NCBI RefSeq assembly: GCF_030440515.1
Contig: NZ_CP076543.1
Location: 5,652,501 to 5,716,500, forward strand
Source: Streptomyces xanthophaeus
GTDB lineage: Bacteria; Actinomycetota; Actinomycetes; Streptomycetales; Streptomycetaceae
DNA length: 64,000 nucleotides
Direction: 5' to 3'
Shown here: in pieces, positions 57,672 to 64,000 of the stretch
Layout of the letters: the number at the start of each line of letters is the position of its first letter
Numbering within the stretch: the stretch's first letter is position 1
Notes under the pieces: generated by a model
What the model saw: only the letters and a program-made list of their open reading frames with translations
What the model was told of the DNA's origin: nothing
Databases searched by the model: none
Position numbers and translations under genes: made by a program

Positions 57672-57742
57672 GGGGCCCAGTGTAATCGTCTTTCTGACGC
57701 GATGTCCTGGGCCCCGCCTGTTTCCTGCGTTGTGACGTTCCG

Positions 57743-58963
57743 TCAGCCGATCGGGCCTGCGAACTTCGCCTTGTCGCGCACGGAGCCGGGGGAGACGTCC
57801 GCGGTGATGGCCTTGGTGCCCTTGGGGACCTCGTAGGCCACGACCCCGCTGGCCGATTCGCCCGGCAGGATCGAGCCCTGGATCATCTTCGGCATGCTGC
57901 CGCCGTCGTAGACCATCTCGGCGGTCATGCCCTGGTCGTCGCGGACGTCGGGCACGGCGTAGATCACTTCGTGCGGCCTGGTCGACCCGTTGGTGATGGT
58001 GATGGTGAGCTGGACCGCGTTCTTGATCCTCTCGCGGGAGTACTTGCCCTGCGGCTCGTACTTCGTCGGAACCGAGAGGCTCACCTTGAGGCCGTTCGGG
58101 TACGTGAAGGTCTCGCCGAACTGCAGCGCACTGGTCAGGCCGGGGACCTGGGTGGGCGAAGGGGACTCGGACGGCCAGGGCTTCCTGCTGGGGTAGCGCC
58201 CGTCCGCATCCCAGTCCTCCTCGATCTGCCGGTCGAGGCGGCTGTCGGCCCGGTCGACGACCAGGGCGGTGAGGAAGAAGCCGCCGACCGAGGAGAACAG
58301 GCCGAGCACGGCGAGAACGGTACCGACGACGGCCATCGACTTGTTCGGGGCGCCGTTGTTGGCGCGGGCGATACCGCCGATGCCGAGGCCCACGCCGACG
58401 GCGGCGATCAGGGTGCCGGCCCAGAAGAGGAACGGGATGACGCCCAGGAAGATGCCGAAGCCACCGGTGATGACGGCGGCGACCGCCAGGCCGTTGCCGG
58501 TCGGGGTGGCCTGAGGGTACGCGGGGTACGCGGGGTACTGGGCTCCGGGGAAGCCGGGGGTGGGCTCACCCCACGGGTGGCCGGGGGCGCCGGGTGCGCC
58601 GGGTGCGCCGAAGCCTGCGGCCGCAGGGGCGGGTGCGGGCGGCGTCGGCGGGGCGAAGGCAGGCGGGGCGAAGGCCGACGGGGTGGGAACCGGCTCCGGG
58701 GCGGCCGCGGCAGGCGCGGGGGCCTCGGGGGCCTGGGCTGCGGCCGGAGTCTCGGGGGCCGCCGGCGCCGCCGGCGCCGCCTCGGGGGTCTGCGGCGCCT
58801 CGGGGGCTGCCGGGGCTGCCGGGGCGGCGGGGGCCGCCGGCGTCTTCTCCAGCGAGAGCGGCTGTGCGGGCGCCGGTATGGAGTCCGTCTCGGGTATCGG
58901 GGTGCCCGCCGGCTCGGCCGGCGGACCGACGGGGGTGCTGGGCGGGTTCGGCGGGGTGCTCAT
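57743..58963 (-). CDS. DUF4190/DUF4352 membrane protein with Pro/Ala-rich N-terminus
   Basis: A 406-residue protein. Residues 1-150 are rich in Pro and Ala with short repeats (PAAPAAPAAP, FAPPAFAPP) and end in a PAYPAYPQA segment. Residues 155-245 hold two to three membrane segments of DUF4190 type (NGLAVAAVITGGFGIFLGVIPFLFWAGTLIAAVGVGLGIGGIARA, split by short turns, and MAVVGTVLAVLGLFSSVGGFFLTALVV). The C-terminal part is a DUF4352-like Ig fold (FTYPNGLKVSLSVP, LTITITNGS, AVPDVRDDQG). The membrane lies between cytoplasmic Pro/Ala tail and an outside sensor-like domain. Function is unknown. Confidence 0.8.
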   Translation of the reverse strand: MSTPPNPPSTPVGPPAEPAGTPIPETDSIPAPAQPLSLEKTPAAPAAPAAPAAPEAPQTPEAAPAAPAAPETPAAAQAPEAPAPAAAAPEPVPTPSAFAPPAFAPPTPPAPAPAAAGFGAPGAPGAPGHPWGEPTPGFPGAQYPAYPAYPQATPTGNGLAVAAVITGGFGIFLGVIPFLFWAGTLIAAVGVGLGIGGIARANNGAPNKSMAVVGTVLAVLGLFSSVGGFFLTALVVDRADSRLDRQIEEDWDADGRYPSRKPWPSESPSPTQVPGLTSALQFGETFTYPNGLKVSLSVPTKYEPQGKYSRERIKNAVQLTITITNGSTRPHEVIYAVPDVRDDQGMTAEMVYDGGSMPKMIQGSILPGESASGVVAYEVPKGTKAITADVSPGSVRDKAKFAGPIG

Positions 58964-59043
58964 ACCGGCGGGGTCGTCCTTTTGTCGCTGCAGTCGTGAT
59001 CACCGCAAGGGTGCCATGCCCCCGCCCGGGGCCCACCCCAATT

Positions 59044-59069
59044 CCCGCCCGGCCCGGAGGCCGGGCGGG
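59044..59069. terminator. Terminator behind the multicopper oxidase gene
   Basis: CCCGCCCGGCC and GGCCGGGCGGG are perfect 11-bp complements around a CGGA loop, 11 bp downstream of the stop on the minus strand. Confidence 0.8.
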
Positions 59070-59080
59070 CAGGCCCCGGC

Positions 59081-60742
59081 CTACAGCTGGTAGCCGAGCA
59101 CCGTCATCATCCCGGACTCCGAGTGGTAGACGTTGTGGCAGTGCGTCATCCACAGCCCGGGGTTGTCCGCGTCGAAGTCCACCGTCAGCCTGCGCCCCGG
59201 CAGGAGGATCGCGGTGTCCTTGCGCGGCCCGCCTTCCTGCCCGCCCAGCGCGAAGGTGTGCCCGTGCAGGTGTACCGGGTGCCACATCGGGGTCGCGTTG
59301 CGGAACTCCAGCCGGACCCGCTCGCCCGCCTTCACCGGGTGCCGCTGGTCGGGCGCGTACGGCTTGCCGTCGAAGGCCCAGTTGTAGTTGGTCATGGAGC
59401 CGGTGAGCCGGAGCTGCACCGTACGGTCCGGGTCGCGCGGGGCCAGTGCGACCGGTTCGGCGGCCCTCAGTGCGTCCGCCATCAGCGGCGGCGCGTCCAG
59501 TTCGGCCGGCCGGGTCGCGGACGTGGGCGCCGTCCCCGACCCGGTGCGCAGCACCGCGAGCGCCGAGCCCTCCTTGCCCTCGGCCAGTGCGGTGAGGGGG
59601 AACACTCCGTCCTTGGCGGTGACGAGGACGTCGTACCGCTCGCCCATGCCCAGCAGCAGTGACCCCGTCGTCGTCTGCTCCACCGGATAGCCGTCGGTGT
59701 GGGTGACCGTCAGTTCGTGGTCGCCGAGGGCGATCCGGAAGGCGGTGTCCCCGCCGGCGTTGATGATGCGCAGCCGGATCCGGTCGCCGGGCTTGGCGGT
59801 GAACACGGAAGGGTCGTCCGCCACCCGCCCGTTGACCAGGTAGTAGGCGTAGACGACGTCGCCCGCGTCCCCGCCCAGGTAGTCGCTGTGGCCGCCCATG
59901 GCGACGTAGGAGCGCTTCTTGGTGCCGCCGGCCGAGGCGGAGGTGGAGGGTGAGGCTGAGGTGGAGGGTGAGGGGGAGGGGGAGGCGCTCCGGCCGTGGG
60001 CCGCGTGGGCTCCGCCGTTGCCGTTCATGCCCTTGCGGAGCTCGGCGAGGACGGCGTCCGGGGTGGCTCCGTCCACCCCGTCGATCCAGTCGTCCAGGAC
60101 CACCACCCACTCCTTGTCGTAGGAGAGGGGCTCCTTGGGGTCCTCGATGACGAGCGCGCCGTACAGGCCACGGTCCTGCTGGACCCCGGTGTGCGGGTGG
60201 AACCAGTACGTGCCCGGGATCGGGACGGCGAACTTGTACGGGAAGGACCCGCCCGGGGCGATGTCCCGCTGGGTCAGACCCGGGACCCCGTCCATGTCGT
60301 TGCGCAGTGCGAGGCCGTGCCAGTGCAGGGAGGTGGCCTCGGGGAGGTTGTTGGCCAGGGTGAGGGCGAGCGTGCCGCCCGCCGTGGCCCGGACCTCCTG
60401 GCCCGGCAGCTTGTCCCCGTACGCCCAGGAGCGGACGGTGATGCCGGCGCCGAGGTCGAGCGGGGTGGCGGTGGCGGTGACCTTGACCTCGGTGAGCGGG
60501 CCGGTGGCCTTGCGGGCGGCCTCGGCGGCCTGCACCTCGGGCCCGGCCGGGTCCACGTACCCCTCGGGCACGTCGGTGGCGGAGCCGCCGTGGTTCATCG
60601 AGCCGTGGCCGGTGCCGGCGGACCCGGCGGACCCGGCGGATCCCCCGGAGCCGGCGGATCCGGCGCAGGAGGCGAGCAGCCCGGAGCCGAGGAGGGCCGC
60701 GGATGCGCCGAGCACGGTGCGACGGGTGGGAAGAGAGCGCAT
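59081..60742 (-). CDS. Multicopper oxidase, Tat-exported lipoprotein
   Basis: A 553-residue three-cupredoxin enzyme. A Tat signal (TRRTVLGASAALLGSG) carries a lipobox (LLASC), so it is a folded, lipid-anchored protein. The four copper motifs are complete: HWHGLALRN, YWFHPHTGV, HPVHLHGHTF and HCHNVYHSESGM with a Cys for type 1 copper. Near the N-terminus GTGHGSMNHGG is a Met/His patch that may bind copper. It oxidises cuprous ions or phenols with oxygen. A Ser/Pro repeat insert (SASPSPSPSTSASPSTSAS) lies near residue 260. It is the first of a set of metal-related genes. Confidence 0.92.
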   Translation of the reverse strand: MRSLPTRRTVLGASAALLGSGLLASCAGSAGSGGSAGSAGSAGTGHGSMNHGGSATDVPEGYVDPAGPEVQAAEAARKATGPLTEVKVTATATPLDLGAGITVRSWAYGDKLPGQEVRATAGGTLALTLANNLPEATSLHWHGLALRNDMDGVPGLTQRDIAPGGSFPYKFAVPIPGTYWFHPHTGVQQDRGLYGALVIEDPKEPLSYDKEWVVVLDDWIDGVDGATPDAVLAELRKGMNGNGGAHAAHGRSASPSPSPSTSASPSTSASAGGTKKRSYVAMGGHSDYLGGDAGDVVYAYYLVNGRVADDPSVFTAKPGDRIRLRIINAGGDTAFRIALGDHELTVTHTDGYPVEQTTTGSLLLGMGERYDVLVTAKDGVFPLTALAEGKEGSALAVLRTGSGTAPTSATRPAELDAPPLMADALRAAEPVALAPRDPDRTVQLRLTGSMTNYNWAFDGKPYAPDQRHPVKAGERVRLEFRNATPMWHPVHLHGHTFALGGQEGGPRKDTAILLPGRRLTVDFDADNPGLWMTHCHNVYHSESGMMTVLGYQL

Positions 60743-60791
60743 GGGAGCACCTCATGGGTGTGGTGTTACGGATGCGTGGGCACGGTTCGGC

Positions 60792-60825
60792 GCCGCCCCG
60801 GGCATGCGCGGGCATGCGGGGGCGG
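60792..60825. terminator. Hairpin behind the DUF6153 gene
   Basis: GCCGCCCC pairs with GGGGCGGC about 20 bp apart, with GGGCATGC twice inside. It lies 11 bp downstream of the DUF6153 stop. Confidence 0.5.
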
Positions 60826-60835
60826 CGGCGTCGGC

Positions 60836-61291
60836 CTACACCCGCAGGACCGCCAGCCGGGTGAGGAGCTCGCGGGGCGAGGGCGGGTCCGGACCACCGC
60901 CGGACCGGACCGGTATGCGGGCCGCGCCCCCGAGCGGCGCGGCGCGACGGGATCCGGTCCGGCCGGTGCCGATGAGCAGGACGACGAGCCCCGCGAGCAC
61001 GGCGAGGCAGACCGACGTGGGGTCCATCTCGGTCGCGGGCATCGCGTACCCCCACACGGGGACCGTGGGGGAGGGCACGTCGGTGGCCGGGGCCGAGGTG
61101 TGGCGCGTGCCACCGTGCCCGGCCGGGGCGGGGTGTCCCGCCGAGGCAACGGAGTGGGCCGGGGACACGTCTTGCCTGGCGTGGGACTCGGTCGGATGGC
61201 CCAGGGTGTGCATGGTGACGACGCCCAGCAGCAGCGCGGCGAGCAGCAGCAACCGGGACCCCGGGGCGGCTCGCCGAGCACTGCGCGTCAT
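60836..61291 (-). CDS. DUF6153-like membrane protein, His-rich
   Basis: A 151-residue protein with a membrane anchor at the N-terminus (GSRLLLLAALLLGVVTMHTLG), a His-rich middle (HTLGHPTESHARQD, AGHPAPAGHGGTRHTSAP) and a second membrane segment (VCLAVLAGLVVLLIGTG). It fits the DUF6153 family of Streptomyces. The histidines could bind copper, and the gene lies beside a multicopper oxidase and near a DUF305 gene. ATG 61291 is leaderless (TAGGGT 7 bp upstream). Confidence 0.75.
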   Translation of the reverse strand: MTRSARRAAPGSRLLLLAALLLGVVTMHTLGHPTESHARQDVSPAHSVASAGHPAPAGHGGTRHTSAPATDVPSPTVPVWGYAMPATEMDPTSVCLAVLAGLVVLLIGTGRTGSRRAAPLGGAARIPVRSGGGPDPPSPRELLTRLAVLRV

Positions 61292-61363
61292 GACGGGAAC
61301 CCTACCGGGGGTGGGTATCCGATCGTAGGACCGACCCCGCGTCTGCTTAGGATTAGTCACACT

Positions 61364-62065
61364 ATGTCCCCACATGGACTCTCGCCGCGGACCGCCTGGC
61401 CGGTCGCCACCCTGATCGGTCTCGCCGCGGCCGCCTACACGGCGTGGGTGCTCGAAGTGGTCCTCTCCACGGGCCTCAATCCGATCGAGACGTACGTCAG
61501 CGAACTCGCCGCCCAGGACCAGCCGCTCGGCGGCCTCTTCCGGGCCACCGACTTCACCGCCGGGCTGCTCGCCTTCTCCGGAGGGCTCCTGGCCCTCGTC
61601 CGGCTGCTGAAGTACGCGGAGTCCCGCCGCGCCTGGGCGGTCATCGGCTGGTCCGGGGTCGCCCTCTTCGGCGCGGCCACCGCCGCCGACGCCTGGCTGC
61701 CGCTCAGCTGCCAACCCACCGTGGACCCCGAATGCGCCGCCCGGGAGACCGCCGGACTGGTCCCCGCGACCCACCAGGCCCACGCGGTCAGCAGCAGCCT
61801 CGCCATGACCGGGGCCCTCGTCGGCCTGGTGGCCCTCACGGTCGCCGCCCGCCGCTACGGCTGGTTCGCCCCGCTCGCCCGCTACGGCCCCGCCCTCGTC
61901 GCCCTCGAACTGCTCGCCACCGTCTGGACCCTCTCCGCGATCGCCCTGTTCACGGCCGGGCGCGGGACCTGGGCCCTCGGCGCAGGCCAGCGGCTCCAGG
62001 TGCTCCTCGTCGCGCTCTGGCTGGGCCTGCTCGCCCACTCCGTCCACAAGGAAGGCCGTACGTGA
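61364..62065 (+). CDS. DUF998 family membrane protein
   Basis: A 233-residue protein with six hydrophobic segments. The family signature is the NPIETYVSELAAQDQPLGGLFRATDFTAG region in the first loop, then WAVIGWSGVALFGAATAADAWLPLSC, HQAHAVSSSLAMTG and LVALELLATVWTLSAIALFT. Function is unknown. ATG 61364; TAGGAT lies upstream. The stop overlaps the hydrolase start (GTGA). Confidence 0.85.
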   Translation: MSPHGLSPRTAWPVATLIGLAAAAYTAWVLEVVLSTGLNPIETYVSELAAQDQPLGGLFRATDFTAGLLAFSGGLLALVRLLKYAESRRAWAVIGWSGVALFGAATAADAWLPLSCQPTVDPECAARETAGLVPATHQAHAVSSSLAMTGALVGLVALTVAARRYGWFAPLARYGPALVALELLATVWTLSAIALFTAGRGTWALGAGQRLQVLLVALWLGLLAHSVHKEGRT

Positions 62066-62952
62066 GCGTCACCGGCCGATTCGTCACCGCCGGCCCTGTC
62101 GACGGGGTGCCGCTGCACGTCGTCGTCGAAGGCCGAGGACCCGTGTGCGTCCTCAGCGCCGGGCTCGCCATGGCCTGGTTCGACTGGGACCCGGTCGTCG
62201 CACCCCTCGTCGCCGCGGGCCGCACCGTCGTCCGCTTCGACCGCCCCGGACACGGCCTCAGCGGCCCCGCCACCGAGCCGCCCACCACCGCCGGGGAGGC
62301 CCACCGCATCGCCGGGCTGCTCGACGCGCTGGGGCTCGGCGCCCCGGCCGCCGGTCCCGTCACCGTCGTCGGGCACTCCATCGCCGCCTTCCACACCGAG
62401 GCCTTCGCCCGCCTGTACCCGCAGCGCACCGCCGCGCTCGTCCTCGTCGACGGCAGCGTCGAGGAGGCCCCGCACACGCTCCTGCCCGCCGCACTGCGCA
62501 CCGGGGCCGCCCGCGCCCTCGGCCGGGCCGTGAGCGCCGCCGGACTGCCGGCCGCGCTGGGACCGCTCGTGCGGCGCGCCACCGTACGGGCCTCCCGCAC
62601 CGGCGGCTCCGACCCGGCCGCACCGGACCTCGTACGCCGCTGCTACCGCACCGGCCGGGTCTGGCGAGGCGCCCTGCTGGAGAACTCCCGCTACCTGGAC
62701 ATGGCCGCCGAGCTGCGGACCCTGCGCGAAACGCGTCCGCTGGCCGTCCCCACCACCGTCCTCGCCGGTTACGACGGCTCGGCCGGGCGCCCGGCCCTGC
62801 GCTGGCTGGCCCGGCAGGCGGACCTCGCCGACCTGCTCGGCGCCCGTTTCGAGGTCGCCGAACCCGCCGGCCACCTGGTCATGCTGGACCGCCCGGGCCA
62901 GGTGGCCCGGGCGGTCCTGGCAACGGCCGGGCAGGGTCAGGCCCGCGCGTAG
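62062..62952 (+). CDS. Alpha/beta hydrolase
   Basis: A 296-residue alpha/beta hydrolase fold. The nucleophile elbow is VVGHSIAAFHTE (G-x-S-x-G-like GHSIA, Ser near residue 110), the oxyanion loop AGLAMAWFDWD, the substrate loop DRPGHGLSGPA, and the catalytic His near residue 275 in AGHLVMLDRP. The substrate is unknown. The start GTG 62062 overlaps the DUF998 stop by 4 bp. It ends by overlapping the CBS gene by 16 bp. Confidence 0.87.
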   Translation: MSVTGRFVTAGPVDGVPLHVVVEGRGPVCVLSAGLAMAWFDWDPVVAPLVAAGRTVVRFDRPGHGLSGPATEPPTTAGEAHRIAGLLDALGLGAPAAGPVTVVGHSIAAFHTEAFARLYPQRTAALVLVDGSVEEAPHTLLPAALRTGAARALGRAVSAAGLPAALGPLVRRATVRASRTGGSDPAAPDLVRRCYRTGRVWRGALLENSRYLDMAAELRTLRETRPLAVPTTVLAGYDGSAGRPALRWLARQADLADLLGARFEVAEPAGHLVMLDRPGQVARAVLATAGQGQARA

Positions 62953-63356
62953 ACCTTCTCCACGAAGGTGGCCATCTGGTCGTCGGTGAGGTGCTGGGCG
63001 AGGTCGGCCTCGCTGATCATGCCCACCAGCTTCTTGTTCCGGATCACGGGCAGCCGGCGGATCTGGTGGCTCTGCATCTCCTCCAGCACGTCGCCGACGT
63101 CCGCGCCCGCGTCGATCCAGCGCGGGGTGCCCTGCGCCATGTCACCGCAGGTGACCTTCGCCGGGTCGTGGCCCTTGGCCACACAGTTCACGACGATGTC
63201 GCGGTCGGTGATGATGCCGCACAACCGCTCCTCGGCGTCGCTGATGGGCAGGGCGCCCACATTGAGCCGGGCCATCAGCTGGGCGGCCCGGTCGAGGGTC
63301 TCGGTGGCGGGAATCCACTGGGCCCCGGGGTGCATGATGTCTGCGGCGGTGGTCAT
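62937..63356 (-). CDS. CBS-domain pair protein
   Basis: A 139-residue protein made of two CBS motifs: ADIMHPGAQWIPATETLDRAAQLM and VGALPISDAEERLCGIITDRDIV, then CGDMAQGTPRWIDAGADVGDVL and IRRLPVIRNKKLVGMISEADL. The tandem forms an adenosyl-ligand-sensing module (AMP, ATP or SAM in known examples). Alone it could regulate a partner. ATG 63356 has AGGAGG upstream. It overlaps the convergent hydrolase gene by 16 bp. Confidence 0.9.
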   Translation of the reverse strand: MTTAADIMHPGAQWIPATETLDRAAQLMARLNVGALPISDAEERLCGIITDRDIVVNCVAKGHDPAKVTCGDMAQGTPRWIDAGADVGDVLEEMQSHQIRRLPVIRNKKLVGMISEADLAQHLTDDQMATFVEKVYARA

Positions 63357-63450
63357 CGTCGAACCTCCTGAGCACGCCGTCCGACACCGGGCGCGGACGC
63401 GTCCGGTGCGGCGTCCCCACCGGTCCGGTACGGGTCCTGCGCGGCGGAGC

Positions 63451-63499
63451 ACACGCCCGTACGGGTGAGAGGGCGCCTCTCACCACGGTACGGGCGTGT
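63451..63499. terminator. Strong hairpin between the CBS and DUF305 genes
   Basis: ACACGCCCGTAC (63451-63462) pairs perfectly with GTACGGGCGTGT (63488-63499), and inside GTGAGAG pairs with CTCTCAC around GGCGC. It lies just after the DUF305 stop. Confidence 0.85.
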
Positions 63500-63503
63500 C
63501 CCG

Positions 63504-64000
63504 TCACCCGCGCGGCGCGGCTCCGCGCTGCCGCAGCATGTCCGCCATCAAGGTGAGCTCCGAGCGCTGCGCGTCGACCATGCCCTGCGCCAGCGCCCGC
63601 TCGACCGGCGTCTCGCACTGCTGCGCACAGCCCTCGGCCATCGCGACGCCGCCCTTGTGGTGGTCGGTCATCAGCTGGAGGAACAGCACCTCCGCGTCCC
63701 GCCCCGAGGCGGCACCCAGCTGGTCCAGCTCCTCCTTGGTGGCCATGCCCGGCATCAGCGCGCCGGGCTTGGCGGCACCCGCGTCGGCGCCGTGCCCCGC
63801 GTGCCCGCCGTGGCCGCCGGAGGCCCCCATCCAGGACATCGGCGGCTCGCCGGCCACCACCTTCGGCAGCCCCCACAGGTCCAGCCAGCCGAGCAGCATG
63901 CCCCGCTGGTTGGCCTGGGTGTTGGCGATGTCGTAGGCGAGCGTGCGTACCGCCTCGTCCTGCGTGCGGTCGCGGACGACGAAGGACATCTCCACCGCCT
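63504..64000 (-). CDS. DUF305 family protein (5' end cut off)
   Basis: The visible 165 residues are of the DUF305 family (ferritin-like helices). Motifs: FLQLMTDHHKGGVAMAEGC, RALAQGMVDAQRSELTLMADML, and an insert rich in His and Gly (GGHGGHAGHGADAG). The first helix, usually with another HH pair, is at or beyond the window edge (VEMSFVVRDRT is seen). DUF305 proteins are linked to copper or metal binding in export contexts. The neighbouring multicopper oxidase and DUF6153 genes suit this. The signal peptide is outside the window. Confidence 0.85.
   Translation of the reverse strand, partial: AVEMSFVVRDRTQDEAVRTLAYDIANTQANQRGMLLGWLDLWGLPKVVAGEPPMSWMGASGGHGGHAGHGADAGAAKPGALMPGMATKEELDQLGAASGRDAEVLFLQLMTDHHKGGVAMAEGCAQQCETPVERALAQGMVDAQRSELTLMADMLRQRGAAPRG

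Overview
The window is a high-GC actinobacterial chromosome segment, almost certainly from Streptomyces. Signs of this are GC-rich third positions, many GTG/TTG starts, frequent leaderless starts preceded by TAGGCT/TACCCT-like -10 boxes, an AfsR/SARP regulator, DrrAB-type export, Tat-dependent PhoX, HtaA haem proteins and a class A RNase P RNA. I support 63 protein genes (the first and last run off the window), one structural RNA, several operators and terminators, and a few repeat families. There is no IS, prophage, CRISPR or tRNA. Most of it reads as conserved core chromosome.

Layout. 1-7190: an acyl-CoA dehydrogenase end and an SCP2-type thiolase, then after a small stress/sigma block a MaoC hydratase, a Zn alcohol dehydrogenase and an SDR. 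Together these cover the steps of steroid-side-chain or branched acyl-CoA beta-oxidation, and a near-perfect KstR-type palindrome stands before the hydratase. 7226-15463: an unknown protein, a Nif3/zinc-ribbon/RNase H-phosphatase operon, rnpB, an autoregulated MerR with a membrane partner, and an RNase II/R-type enzyme. 15634-28511: a double-domain amidase, PhoX, YaaA, a degenerate prim-pol protein, a TetR-DDAH divergent pair, Rsm22, a Bcr/CflA exporter, an SDR, PhzF and a GNAT. 28566-40253: an iron and haem island with EfeOBU, HmuTUV, two HtaA proteins and haem oxygenase, carrying three DmdR/DtxR-like iron boxes. 40374-51614: map, an F420 reductase, a TerD-nuclease fusion, a secreted FG-GAP protein, an M50 protease and an AfsR/SARP-NB-ARC-TPR regulator. 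51671-64000: a DrrAB exporter, panB, an EEP protein, nadE and a metal-handling cluster (multicopper oxidase, DUF6153, DUF305) with a CBS protein.

How the parts fit. In the haem island HtaA proteins capture haem at the wall, HmuT/HmuUV import it, HmuO opens the ring to free iron, and EfeUOB imports ionic iron or draws on haem. The boxes before efeO, between hmuT and htaA, and before hmuO suggest one iron repressor over all of it.

The most striking unexplained signals are: (i) six heptamers of TGTCGNN type, exactly 11 bp apart, in the drrA promoter, which is the architecture of a SARP binding site, with an AfsR/SARP gene next door; (ii) the KstR-like operator; (iii) a TerD domain fused to a PD-(D/E)XK-like nuclease core; (iv) a roughly 280-bp imperfect inverted repeat beside rnpB; (v) a 31-residue membrane peptide coupled to an ECF sigma gene; and (vi) a response-regulator receiver remnant that has lost its phosphoacceptor region.
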